From Streptomyces varsoviensis (GTDB taxonomy: Bacteria; Actinomycetota; Actinomycetes; Streptomycetales; Streptomycetaceae), in NCBI RefSeq assembly GCF_000718635.1, contig NZ_JOBF01000034.1:1-64000 (forward strand): DNA of 64,000 bases, in the 5' to 3' direction. The notes under the pieces were generated by a model. The model did no database searches. It saw nothing but the letters and a program-made list of their open reading frames with translations, and was not told where the DNA came from. The position numbers and the translations under genes were made by a program. Positions 8,994 to 17,191 of this stretch are shown piece by piece (the stretch's first letter is position 1; each line of letters starts with the position of its first letter).

Positions 8994-9272
8994 TCGGTGG
9001 GAACGCCTGGCCCGCCCCGGTTCATGAGGCTGTGACGGGTGCGGAGATCCCGGCTCGGGCTATTGGACTGCTTGCACGGCCGCTGCCGTGAGCGCCATTC
9101 GGCCAAATGATCGGCGCCGGTGCCTGCTGCCGTACGCTCCTCCTCTCGCCCTGACCTTGATCGAGGGGCTTGGTCCAGGGCCTTTCCCTGTATGCGCTGA
9201 TCCCTGTATGCACTGAGACCAGAGGTGACCTGCCCCAGTGGCCCAGTGGCAAGTTCTTCCGGAGGGGGACGC

Positions 9273-11345
9273 ATGACGATCAAGATCGTGCCGGTGGCGG
9301 AGACGGATGCGGCGTTAGTCGATGCGGCCGTGGCCTTGGGCGACCGCTACACCAAGACGCTGGGGCTGCTCACACCGCCTGCGTACCGTAAACACGCGAG
9401 CGACGGTGGACTGCTCGTCGCGGTCGAGCAGGGCGAGGTCATCGGGTACGCGTTGTTCGGCCTGCCGAAGCGGAGGCCCCATGTGCGGCTGGCGCACCTG
9501 TGCGTCGCAGGGGAACACCGCGGTAAGGGGGTGGCGCGGCTGCTGGTGGAGGAGATCCGGCGTAGGCACCGGGACCGGCTGGGGATCAGAGCGAAGTGCC
9601 GTCGCGACTACGGGATCAGCGAGATGTGGACGAGCCTGGGGTTCGTTCCGCGAGGGGAGGTGCCTGGGCGCGGGCGCGACGGGGAGATCCTGGACGGCTG
9701 GTGGCTGGACCATGGCCACCTGGACCTGTTCGCGGGCATGGAGAGCGAAGCACTTCTGGTCGTCGCCGTGGACCATGGTGTCTTCGCCGACCTACGGGGC
9801 CGGGCGCCCAGAGGCGGAGCGGCGGAGTCGCAGGCGTTGGAGGCCGGCTGGCTGACAGATCTCCTCGAAGTCGCGGTCACACCGCAGTTGCTGTACGAGA
9901 TCAGGGATATCGCCGACGCGGCCGAGCGCAGGCACCAGCGGGCCGCCTCGCAGGGGGTGCGACAGCTCACCCCAGACGCTGTGGCAGTGGGTGTTCGGCG
10001 TCGGGAGCTGCTGCAGGCGGCCGGGTCAGCCGCAGCCGCCGACGGCCTGCCGAGCGAACCTGAGCTGCTGCGCGGTGCGCAGTACGTGGCCGAGACCTCG
10101 TGTGCCGGCCTGCAGGTGCTTGCGACCCGGGACCCGGCTCTGCTGGAACTGGCCGACCCTGCCTGGAAGGTGGCCGGAGTCAAGATCGTCACGCCGTCGG
10201 TGGTGACGCTTCATGTGGACGAGTTGCGGCAGGCCCAGATGTACCGGCCGGCTGACCTCATGGGCACGGAGTTCCGCGCCGGAGAGCTGCCCGCCGGGTC
10301 GGAGGCCGAGCTCGTGGCGTTCTTCGACCAGTCGGGTGAGGACGACGGCTCGGGGTTCGCCCAACGGCTTCGGTCCTTGGCCGGCGACGCGGCCGTATGT
10401 CACCGGGAGTTGCTGCGGGATGGCGAAGGTCGTCCCGTTGCTCTTTACGCATGGGCCACGGACGGGCGGACGCTGACCGTGCCGGTCCTGCGCACTGCGG
10501 CGCATCCTCTGGAGGAGACGCTGGCGCGGCAGATGCTGTTCGCGTTGAAGCGGCTCGGAAGGGACTGCGGTGCTCAAGTCGTAAGCATCACCGATCCCTT
10601 CCCGTCACCCGCAGCCAAGGCTGCGGCAGGCGACGACGGCTTCTTCTCGCACGATGGCGGGCTGGCGGCCCTGCTGGTCGATGTCTGCGGGACGGCCCAT
10701 GAGGTGGTGACCGTTGCCGGTCAGGCAGTCCGTGAACTGGGGCGGGATGAGGCTGCCACGCTCTCGGCCGGCATGCCGGCCGAGACAGCCGGCGTAGTCG
10801 AGCGGGCCTGGTGGCCGGCGAAGGTCATGGACTCGCTGATGCCGTCGTTCCTGGTGCCGATCGAGCCCCGGTGGTCGGCGGAACTGTTCAACGTGCCGGC
10901 GACGTTGCTGCCCCGCCCGGACGAGTTGGGGATCAGCAGAGAACACGTCTACTACCGTTCTTCCGGACGCCGCGGTGAGAGCGTCCCGGCTCGCTTGCTC
11001 TGGTACGTCAGCAAGGGCTCCTCCCGGGAAGCAGGCCAAATGGTCATCGGCTGCTCACGATTGGACGAGGTACTGATCGACACGCCGGATGCCCTGCACT
11101 CGAAATTCGAACACCTGGGCGTATATGGTCGGGAGCAGGTACGCGCTGTCGCTCGCGCCGGTACTTCGGGCCACGCGATGGCCTTGCGGTTCTCGGATAC
11201 CGAGATCTTCCCGAGGCCGGTGCCACTGCCGCGATTGAACTCACTGGCCGGCAGCCTGGGACTACAGTTTTCGCTGATGTCGCTGTCGAAGATCAGCAAC
11301 AAGTTGTTCCAGGCGGTATACGAAGAGGGACACCGAAGGACGTGA
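9273..11345 (+). CDS. GNAT-PIN-(GNAT-like)-PUA-like fusion protein
   Basis: 690-aa multidomain protein. Residues 1-150 are a GNAT acetyltransferase fold with the acetyl-CoA loop HLCVAGEHRGKGVARLLVEE. Residues about 165-325 look like a PIN ribonuclease: an early Asp in VVAVDHGVFADL, a Glu in LLYEIRDIA and an Asp in VLATRDPALLEL. Residues about 345-480 resemble a second, degenerate GNAT (ALYAWATDGRTLTVPVL then a helix). The last 150 residues (VPIEPRWSAELF, REHVYYRS, LLWYVSKG, MALRFSDTEIFPRPV) look PUA/EVE-like, an RNA-binding fold. Codon 15 (9315-9317) is TTA, so expression is probably bldA-dependent. The start has an excellent GGAGGGGG site. Its stop overlaps the start of the ASCH gene (GTGA), so the two form an operon. 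A role in tRNA/RNA targeting or defence is inference. Confidence 0.7.
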   Translation: MTIKIVPVAETDAALVDAAVALGDRYTKTLGLLTPPAYRKHASDGGLLVAVEQGEVIGYALFGLPKRRPHVRLAHLCVAGEHRGKGVARLLVEEIRRRHRDRLGIRAKCRRDYGISEMWTSLGFVPRGEVPGRGRDGEILDGWWLDHGHLDLFAGMESEALLVVAVDHGVFADLRGRAPRGGAAESQALEAGWLTDLLEVAVTPQLLYEIRDIADAAERRHQRAASQGVRQLTPDAVAVGVRRRELLQAAGSAAAADGLPSEPELLRGAQYVAETSCAGLQVLATRDPALLELADPAWKVAGVKIVTPSVVTLHVDELRQAQMYRPADLMGTEFRAGELPAGSEAELVAFFDQSGEDDGSGFAQRLRSLAGDAAVCHRELLRDGEGRPVALYAWATDGRTLTVPVLRTAAHPLEETLARQMLFALKRLGRDCGAQVVSITDPFPSPAAKAAAGDDGFFSHDGGLAALLVDVCGTAHEVVTVAGQAVRELGRDEAATLSAGMPAETAGVVERAWWPAKVMDSLMPSFLVPIEPRWSAELFNVPATLLPRPDELGISREHVYYRSSGRRGESVPARLLWYVSKGSSREAGQMVIGCSRLDEVLIDTPDALHSKFEHLGVYGREQVRAVARAGTSGHAMALRFSDTEIFPRPVPLPRLNSLAGSLGLQFSLMSLSKISNKLFQAVYEEGHRRT

Positions 11346-11821
11346 ACGAACTGGACCGCGCGATGCTGCTGTCCGTACACCCCCGCTTCGCCACCGCGAT
11401 CCTGGCGGGCAGCAAGACGGTCGAGGTGCGTCGCCAGCGCGTCGCCGCGCCACGTGGCACGACTGTCGTCCTCTATGCCACCTCCCCCACGATGGCCTTG
11501 GTGGGGCTGGCGCGCATCGCGGCGGTCAGCGTCGGTTCCCCCCGGGAGGTGTGGCGAGCTCATCGGAGTCGAACCGGCATCAGTCGCGGGGAGTTCGACG
11601 CATACATGAGCGGTGCCACTCAGGCCAGCGGACTCACCCTTGAAGCGCCCCAGCCTTTCGATGAGCCGGTGCCGCTCAGTGCCCTGCGCGCCGCCGGGAC
11701 ATTCCACCCGCCGCAGAGCTACCGGTATCTCCAGGGCGAAGCGCTACGGCAGGTGGCCGAAGCCTCACCGGCCACAGGCGCGCTTCTGCGCGGCATCCTG
11801 GGAGAGCCTGCCCTGGCGTAG
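11342..11821 (+). CDS. ASCH (PUA-like) domain protein
   Basis: 159 aa. The opening block, AMLLSVHPRFATAILAGSKT then VEVRRQR, is the classic ASCH/PUA-like N-terminus, followed by GTTVVLYATSPTMALVGLARI and a GISRGEFDAYMSG helix. ASCH domains are related to the RNA-binding PUA fold and are thought to act in RNA metabolism. The GTG start at 11342 overlaps the stop of the GNAT-PIN gene by four bases, which implies coupled translation and a shared job. The gene ends just before the tRNA-Gly terminator. Confidence 0.82.
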   Translation: MNELDRAMLLSVHPRFATAILAGSKTVEVRRQRVAAPRGTTVVLYATSPTMALVGLARIAAVSVGSPREVWRAHRSRTGISRGEFDAYMSGATQASGLTLEAPQPFDEPVPLSALRAAGTFHPPQSYRYLQGEALRQVAEASPATGALLRGILGEPALA

Positions 11822-11967
11822 GCCGGGGCACCGCCAGCGGCCGGCCCGCCGGTTTATCGACCTGGCCCGCCGGCCCTCCGCGTGCGGGCACGATGCGCGA
11901 ACGGCGCACGAGTGGTGCGGAGGTGGTGCGCGACCCCGAATCGAACCGAAGCGGCCCGGACAACAAA

Positions 11968-11997
11968 CAACCCCCGGGCCGCTGGCCCGGGGGTTTG
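11968..11997. terminator. Hairpin terminator of tRNA-Gly, bidirectional
   Basis: Ten-base arms CCCCCGGGCC and GGCCCGGGGG around a GCT loop, flanked by AACAA on one side and TTTGT on the other. It lies 7 bp beyond the 3' end of the minus-strand tRNA and also faces the plus-strand ASCH gene, so it can end both transcripts. Confidence 0.85.
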
Positions 11998-12000
11998 TCG

Positions 12001-12074
12001 TGGAGCGGGTGACGAGAATCGAACTCGCGCTCTGAGCTTGGGAAGCTCATGTTCTACCATTAAACTACACCCGC
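12001..12074 (-). tRNA. tRNA-Gly (anticodon CCC), CCA encoded
   Basis: The minus strand folds as a full cloverleaf: acceptor GCGGGTG pairing with CACCCGC, D arm with AATGGTAGA, anticodon stem TGAGC/GCTCA enclosing loop TTCCCAA (anticodon CCC, reading GGG), and T arm GCGAG-TTCGATT-CTCGT. Discriminator T is followed by an encoded CCA (12001-12003). The accessory block at 6.8-11.9 kb lies immediately downstream of its 3' end, the usual position of tRNA-targeted islands, although no integrase or clear att duplication is seen. Confidence 0.95.
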
Positions 12075-12314
12075 GCGAAGCGACCGGATCGGTGCTTCGT
12101 ACCGTCGCACACTGTACCCCATGGCTGCCCCTCGGCGCATTTGCCGTGGGGTTTTGTTGGTGTTGGGGGAGGGGGATGCGGCTGCGGGGTGCGGGAGTTG
12201 GGGCGTACGGTGTGGGCGCGGCGGTTGGTCGGAGTGCCGCGTGCGGGACCGTCTGGTCTATCCCCTAATGTGGCTTTTGTCTTTCACGTACATGGGGAAA
12301 GGGACTGGGACTCG

Positions 12315-12479
12315 ATGGAGCGCACCGTCGTCCGTTGTGCCGAAGGGCACGTGTTCAGCACCGCTTCGTTCCCGATGCAGCACCTCAACGCCGGACGGAT
12401 CGGCCCCGGGCGGCTTCTGCGCTGTCCGCGGTGCGCCCGGCTCCGGCACTCCGTGCCCATCGCCACCGAAGAGCGGTAG
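12315..12479 (+). CDS. Small conserved zinc-ribbon-like protein
   Basis: 54 aa. It starts MERTVVRCAEGHVFST and ends with RLLRCPRCARLRHSVPI, so Cys-x3-His and Cys-x2-Cys pairs could bind zinc. Longer in-frame starts upstream code for Gly/Val-rich non-homologous sequence. GGGAAAGGGA precedes this ATG. From memory, short proteins of this pattern are common in Streptomyces; the function is unknown. Confidence 0.65.
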   Translation: MERTVVRCAEGHVFSTASFPMQHLNAGRIGPGRLLRCPRCARLRHSVPIATEER

Positions 12480-12677
12480 GCGGGGAGCGGCAGGCCAAGA
12501 GTTGTAGGCGAGGAGCCGTCGGCGAGGAGCGGCCGTCGGCGCATCGGCGGCCGGAGAGCGGCAGCCGGAGGTGTGGCGGTCGCGCAGCAGTGGGCGAGCA
12601 GCTATGAGCCGCGTCTGGGCGGCTCGCGGGCCCGGTCCGATTGGGCCGGGCCCGCGGCGTGCGCGTACCCTCGTGGG

Positions 12678-13253
12678 GTGCTTCTCTCAGACAAGGACAT
12701 CCGGACCGAGATCGACAACGGCCGGGTGCGGATCGAACCGTACGACGAGTCGATGGTGCAGCCGTCGAGCATCGATGTGCGGCTCGACCGCTACTTCCGG
12801 GTGTTCGAGAACCACCGGTACCCGCACATCGACCCGTCCGTCGAGCAGCCGGATCTGACGCGCGAGGTCGTGCCGGAGGGGGACGAGGCGTTCATCCTGC
12901 ACCCCGGCGAGTTCGTGCTCGCCTCGACGTACGAGGTCGTCACCCTCCCCGACGACGTCGCCTCCCGCCTCGAAGGCAAGTCCAGCCTCGGCCGCCTCGG
13001 CCTGCTGACGCACTCCACCGCGGGCTTCATCGACCCCGGCTTCTCCGGGCACGTCACCCTTGAGCTGTCGAACGTCGCCACCCTGCCGATAAAGCTGTGG
13101 CCCGGCATGAAGATCGGCCAGCTCTGCATGTTCCGGCTGACGTCGCCCACCGAATTCCCGTACGGCTCCGCCAAGTACGGTTCCCGGTACCAGGGGCAGC
13201 GCGGGCCCACGCCCTCCCGCTCCTTCCAGAATTTCCACCGCACCCAGGTCTGA
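12678..13253 (+). CDS. dcd: dCTP deaminase
   Basis: 191 aa, the usual length for actinobacterial Dcd. It deaminates dCTP to dUTP in thymidylate supply. The signature [20 protein letters not shown] and [11 protein letters not shown] (substrate-binding and catalytic Glu region) is complete, as is the C-terminal tail [17 protein letters not shown] that closes over the nucleotide. The start is GTG at 12678; earlier starts add non-homologous Gly/Arg-rich sequence. A phosphoribosyltransferase gene follows after a short gap containing a duplicated 22-mer, and the pair is probably co-transcribed. Confidence 0.95.
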   Translation: MLLSDKDIRTEIDNGRVRIEPYDESMVQPSSIDVRLDRYFRVFENHRYPHIDPSVEQPDLTREVVPEGDEAFILHPGEFVLASTYEVVTLPDDVASRLEGKSSLGRLGLLTHSTAGFIDPGFSGHVTLELSNVATLPIKLWPGMKIGQLCMFRLTSPTEFPYGSAKYGSRYQGQRGPTPSRSFQNFHRTQV

Positions 13254-13254
13254 G

Positions 13255-13300
13255 GGCCGCGAGCGCGGCAATCGCCACGGCCGCGAGCGCGGCAATCGCC
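13255..13300. repeat. 22-bp direct repeat, two copies
   Basis: Two exact copies of GGCCGCGAGCGCGGCAATCG plus CC, at 13255-13276 and 13279-13300, fill most of the gap between dcd and the phosphoribosyltransferase gene. Each contains a small CCGCGAGCGCGG-type inverted element. They look like a recent slippage duplication. Confidence 0.9.
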
Positions 13301-13328
13301 GAGGAACAGGAACAGGTAGAGCACGGCA

Positions 13329-13838
13329 GTGAGTGACAAGCGCGAGAACCTTACGTATCCGCTCTTCGGCGAAGCCATCCGCGAGCTGGCCCAGACCATC
13401 GCCGACGACGGGTACGAGCCGGACATCATCCTGTCCATCGCGCGCGGCGGCCTCTTCGTCGCCGGCGGCCTCGGCTACGCCCTCGACGTCAAGAACCTGC
13501 ACGTCATGAACGTCGAGTTCTACACCGGCGTCGGCGAGACCCTCGACCTCCCGGTCATGCTGCCGCCCGTCCCCAACGTCGTCGACCTCAGTCGCAAGAA
13601 GGTCCTCGTCGCCGACGATGTCGCCGACACCGGCAAGACCCTCAAGCTCGTCCACGACTTCTGCGCCGGCCACGTCGCCGATGTGCGCTGCGCCGTGATC
13701 TACGAGAAGCCGCAGTCCCTCGTGAAGTGCGAGTACGTCTGGAAGCGCACCGCGGACTGGATCAACTTCCCCTGGTCCGTACTTCCCCCCTGCCGCAAGT
13801 CCGGCACTCCGGTCACGCCTTCCAAGGACGCTCTGTAG
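13329..13838 (+). CDS. Phosphoribosyltransferase (type I fold)
   Basis: 169 aa. The PRPP-binding motif is VLVADDVADTGKTL, preceded by the typical SIARGGLFVAGGLGYAL loop. The size and the ending VLPP resemble hypoxanthine/xanthine-type or orphan actinobacterial PRTases found beside dcd. It transfers a ribose-5-phosphate from PRPP to a base that the sequence alone does not identify. The start is GTG at 13329. A strong terminator follows about 95 bp after the stop. Confidence 0.88.
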   Translation: MSDKRENLTYPLFGEAIRELAQTIADDGYEPDIILSIARGGLFVAGGLGYALDVKNLHVMNVEFYTGVGETLDLPVMLPPVPNVVDLSRKKVLVADDVADTGKTLKLVHDFCAGHVADVRCAVIYEKPQSLVKCEYVWKRTADWINFPWSVLPPCRKSGTPVTPSKDAL

Positions 13839-13932
13839 GCAGCCCGCAGAGCCGCAGCCCGCAGCTCGCAGAGCCGCAGCGCATGTCCCTGTAGGGCGCG
13901 CCTCGCCGCTCGTACGTGCGTACGTACGGCTA

Positions 13933-13977
13933 ACCGCCCCTGAACCCGCCCCCGGGTTCAGGGGCGGTCGTCGTTTC
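13933..13977 (+). terminator. Strong hairpin terminator after the PRTase gene
   Basis: Perfect 15-bp arms ACCGCCCCTGAACCC (13933-13947) and GGGTTCAGGGGCGGT (13954-13968), a 6-base loop, then CGTCGTTT. It ends the dcd-PRTase transcript. Confidence 0.88.
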
Positions 13978-14179
13978 CGGGGAGCCCCCTTCTCCCCTTT
14001 GCCACCCCGCCGCCCCGGAGTGACGGTGGAGGTGTGACATACAGAACAGCCCGATACGGCGTGCGCGGCGCGGCCACGCGTTTGCATTAGCCAGCGTGTG
14101 CAATTATTGTCAATGCATGTAAGGCGCTTGCGCATCTATCTATGAGTGCGCGCGAACCTCCACCCGAAAGAGCACCCCC
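13978..14179 (+). promoter_or_regulatory. AT-richer upstream region of the aldo/keto reductase
   Basis: About 200 bp with no gene. At 14081-14145 the base composition drops sharply, with GCAATTATTGTCAATGCATG followed by CATCTATCTATGAG. TGCATT and AATGCA form an inverted pair. This is the likely promoter/operator of the next gene, but no canonical -35/-10 pair at normal spacing can be fixed by eye. Confidence 0.35.
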
Positions 14180-15190
14180 ATGACGCTCAAGAACATCCTC
14201 CCCGGCCGCCTCGGTTTCGGCGCCGCCCCCCTCGGCAACATGTTCCGCGCGATCCCCGACGACGAGGCCCGCGCCACCGTCGAGGCCGCCTGGGACCAGG
14301 GCATCCGCTACTACGACACCGCCCCCGTCTACGGCGCCGGCCTCTCCGAGACGCGGCTCGGCGAAGCGCTCGCCGACAAGCCCCGCGACGAGTACGTCCT
14401 CTCCACCAAGGTCGGCCGCGTCGTCCTCGACGAGGTCGAGGAGGGCGAACCCGACTTCGGCGAGAAGGGCGGGATCTTCGAGCACGGCAACCCGAACAAG
14501 ATCCTGCACGAGTGGACCGCCGACGCCACCGAGCGTTCCATCGAGGACAGCCTCAAGCGGCTCGGCACCGACCGCCTCGACATCGTCTGGGTCCACGACA
14601 TCGCGCAGGACTTCCACGGCGACCTGTGGGTGCAGAAGTTCGAGGAGGCCCGTACGGGCGCGTTCCGCGTGCTGTCGCGCCTGCGCGACGAGGGCGTCAT
14701 CCGGGCCTGGGGCCTGGGCGTCAACAAGACCGAGCCGATCGAGCTGACCCTCGCCCTCGACGAGCCGCAGCCCGACGGGTTCCTCCTCGCCGGCCGCTAC
14801 ACCCTCCTCGACCACGAGCACGCCTTCCAGCGCCTGCTGCCCATGGCCCAGGAGCAGGACGTCGACATGGTCGTCGGCGGCCCGTACAACTCCGGCGTCC
14901 TCGTCGGCGGCGCGCACTTCGAGTACCAGCAGGCCCCGCCGGAGGTCATCGAGCACGTCAAGAAGCTCAACACCCTCGTGGAGAAGCACGGCATCAGCAT
15001 GAAGGCCGCCGCCCTGCAGTTCTCCCTGGCCCACCCGGTCACCGCCGCCGCCGTCGTCGGCGCCTCGCGCCCGAGCCGCATCGCCGAGGACGCCGCCGCC
15101 CTCGAAGAGCGCATCCCGGACGCGTTCTGGTCCGACCTGCGCGCCGCCGGCCTGGTCAGCCCCGCCGCCCCCCTCCCCAACGGCGCCTGA
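14180..15190 (+). CDS. Aldo/keto reductase (L-fucose/pyridoxal dehydrogenase-like)
   Basis: 336 aa. A TIM-barrel NAD(P)-dependent oxidoreductase. The catalytic set is visible: Asp46 and Tyr51 in RYYDTAPVYG, Lys77 in LSTKVGR, and a His in DIVWVHDIAQD. The FGEKGGIFEHGNPN insert and the length are like those of the subgroup containing L-fucose (D-threo-aldose) dehydrogenase and pyridoxal 4-dehydrogenase. The substrate cannot be decided. The SRPBCC gene 82 bp downstream is on the same strand and may be co-transcribed. Confidence 0.88.
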   Translation: MTLKNILPGRLGFGAAPLGNMFRAIPDDEARATVEAAWDQGIRYYDTAPVYGAGLSETRLGEALADKPRDEYVLSTKVGRVVLDEVEEGEPDFGEKGGIFEHGNPNKILHEWTADATERSIEDSLKRLGTDRLDIVWVHDIAQDFHGDLWVQKFEEARTGAFRVLSRLRDEGVIRAWGLGVNKTEPIELTLALDEPQPDGFLLAGRYTLLDHEHAFQRLLPMAQEQDVDMVVGGPYNSGVLVGGAHFEYQQAPPEVIEHVKKLNTLVEKHGISMKAAALQFSLAHPVTAAAVVGASRPSRIAEDAAALEERIPDAFWSDLRAAGLVSPAAPLPNGA

Positions 15191-15272
15191 CGCCCCCGGA
15201 CGGCGCCTGGCGCCCGATCCCCCCGGGCCCCCGCCCGCCCCCTCCCCCCACGAAAGATCCAGGAGAAAGACC

Positions 15273-15695
15273 ATGGCCTCGACCTCCGTCAGCCGTGTCG
15301 TCCCCGCCTCGCCCGACCGGGTGTGGCGCCTCATCGGCGGCTTCGACGCGCTGCCCGACTGGCTCCCGTACATCCCCGACAGCACTCCGCTCGAAGGCGG
15401 CCGGGTCCGCCGGCTCAGCAACCCGGACGGCGAGGTCATCGTCGAGCGCCTGGTGGATTTCAGCGAGTACGAGCGCCACTACAGCTACGCCATCCTCCAG
15501 GCCCCGTTCCCCGTCAATGGCTACGTCTCCACCATCCGCGTCCACGCCGTCCCCGGCCGCGACGATGTCGCGGAGGTCCAGTGGTCCGGCCGTTTCAACG
15601 CCGACGGCGCCAGCGACGAGGAGGTGGTCGAGCTCTTCACCGGCATCTACCGCGACGGCCTCGACGCCCTCCGCGAGCAACTGGCCGCGAGCTGA
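15273..15695 (+). CDS. SRPBCC-family (polyketide cyclase/START-like) protein
   Basis: 140 aa, a single-domain SRPBCC fold: the opening strand SVSRVVPASPDRVWRLIGGFDALPDWLP, central beta strands through HYSYAILQAPFPVNGYVSTIRV, and the long C-terminal helix EVVELFTGIYRDGLDALREQLA that caps a hydrophobic pocket. The ligand is unknown. The ATG follows AGGAGAAAGACC, an ideal ribosome site. The 3' flank (15700-15780) is a GTACGCCCGCCCC-type low-complexity repeat. Confidence 0.85.
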   Translation: MASTSVSRVVPASPDRVWRLIGGFDALPDWLPYIPDSTPLEGGRVRRLSNPDGEVIVERLVDFSEYERHYSYAILQAPFPVNGYVSTIRVHAVPGRDDVAEVQWSGRFNADGASDEEVVELFTGIYRDGLDALREQLAAS

Positions 15696-15811
15696 GGCCC
15701 GGCCGTCGCCCGTACGCCCGCCCCTGCTCGTACGCCGCCCCTGCCCGTACGCCCGCCCCCGCCCGTACACCCGCCCCGGCGCATACGGACCGGCCGAGCG
15801 GACGGCCGTAC

Positions 15812-15858
15812 AAAAACGACGGCGCCGGGGGAGGTCTCCCTCCCGCCGGCGCCGTCGT
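15812..15858 (-). terminator. Hairpin terminator of the Yip1-like gene
   Basis: Arms ACGACGGCGCCGG (15816-15828) and CCGGCGCCGTCGT (15846-15858). Read on the minus strand, the stem is followed by TTTTTG, which fits termination of the gene at 15921-17087. Confidence 0.8.
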
Positions 15859-15920
15859 CGCGTACGCGTCACCGCATGCGCATCACCTCGTACGCGCGCT
15901 CCGCTCACCCGCTCCGCGCG

Positions 15921-17087
15921 TCAGAACGTGCCCAGCTTGATGATCGTCAGCAGCGCGACCAACTGGATCGCCGACGCCGCCAGCGCCTTCGGCCACGGCA
16001 GATCGTGCGACTTGCTCACCATCGACGTGAACAGCGCCCCCGCCGCCAGCCACGTCGCCCACCCCAGCACCTGCACGAACGGGCTGTCGCCGCCCAGGAA
16101 CATCGCGAACAGCAGCCGCGGCGCGTCCGTGATCGACATGATCAGCATCGACAGGCCCACCGTCGGCTGCCACGCCCCGTCGCCGCCGAGCTGCCGCGCC
16201 AGCGTGTGCGTCACCGCGCCCAGGATCAGGCTCGCGATGACGACGATCACGGCTGTGGTCAGCACCCACGGGATGCTGTTGGACAGCGTGGCGTTCAGCA
16301 CGTCCTGCCGCGCCTTGTCGAAGCCGAAGACGGCGAGCAGGCCGTAGACGAAGGTGACCGTGATCGCGGTCGGCCACATCGTGTGGTCGCGCATCTGCCA
16401 GAAGGTCGCCGACGGCCGCAGCACGAGGCCGCTCAGCAGTTCCTTCCACGGCAGCTTCGGCCCGACGGGCGGCGGCGGTGCCTGCCCGGCGCGGTAGGTG
16501 TTGCCGCCGTCGTAGCCGTCGCCGCCGCCGTACCCGCCGTCGTCGTACGGACCGTCGTCGTACGGGCGGCCGTCGTACCCGCCGCCGTTGTACGGGCCCG
16601 GGCCCGGCCCCCGGTCGTACGAGCCGCCGCCGTACGAACCGTCGTTGTACGGGGCCCGCCCCCCGCCGTACGGGTCGTACGAACCGGGGCCCTCGCCCAC
16701 GTTGAACTGCTGGGTATGGCCGGGGCTGTCCGCCTGGCCGCCTTGTCCCTGGCCGTGCCCGTAACGCGGGTCGTGGGGCGGGTTCGGGCCCGGCCCCGGC
16801 TGCCCCGGCCCTGGCTGTCCCGGCCCCTGCCCGTACGCCGTCGGCGGGCCGCCGAAGTACTCCGGCTCGCCGTGGCCCCGCGACTGCTGCCACTGCTGGC
16901 CCTGAGCTGGGCCTGGGCCGTGGCCCTGAGCGCCACCACCTCCTTGCCTGCCGTCGTACGGGCCCGGTTGCCGCCCGTGCGGCGGTTGCGCCGGGGGCGG
17001 GTACTGCTGCTGCTGCCCGGGGCGCTGCTGCCCTTGCTGCGCGGACTGGGAGTCATCCCGTCCGCGTCCGATCCTGAATCCAGCCAC
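15921..17087 (-). CDS. Yip1-family membrane protein with long Gly/Tyr/Gln-rich N-terminus
   Basis: 388 aa. Residues 1-210 are low-complexity (PPAQPPHGRQPGPYDG, GQGPGQPGPGQPGPGP, GGYDGRPYDDGPYDDG) and probably a disordered cytosolic arm. The C-terminal 175 residues contain about five membrane segments of the Yip1 type, beginning LPWKELLSGLVLRPSATFWQMRDHTMWP. The function of bacterial Yip1 proteins is unknown. The start is GTG at 17087; upstream in-frame sequence is non-homologous and the ribosome site is weak. It is followed on its 3' side by its own terminator. Confidence 0.8.
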   Translation of the reverse strand: MAGFRIGRGRDDSQSAQQGQQRPGQQQQYPPPAQPPHGRQPGPYDGRQGGGGAQGHGPGPAQGQQWQQSRGHGEPEYFGGPPTAYGQGPGQPGPGQPGPGPNPPHDPRYGHGQGQGGQADSPGHTQQFNVGEGPGSYDPYGGGRAPYNDGSYGGGSYDRGPGPGPYNGGGYDGRPYDDGPYDDGGYGGGDGYDGGNTYRAGQAPPPPVGPKLPWKELLSGLVLRPSATFWQMRDHTMWPTAITVTFVYGLLAVFGFDKARQDVLNATLSNSIPWVLTTAVIVVIASLILGAVTHTLARQLGGDGAWQPTVGLSMLIMSITDAPRLLFAMFLGGDSPFVQVLGWATWLAAGALFTSMVSKSHDLPWPKALAASAIQLVALLTIIKLGTF

Positions 17088-17191
17088 GCTTTCGAACGTA
17101 CCCGTTCCGCCGAACCACGGTGCCGGGCCCGGGCGGCAGCCCCGGCATTGCTGCCGAGCTGTGACATCCCCTAAGGGACAATCCGGGGGGA

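Noticed and set aside
11881..12003. att-site duplication of the tRNA-Gly 3' end
   Set aside because: A loose match (CCCCGAATCGAACC) exists at 11934-11947, but it is too short and imperfect to support an attachment site.
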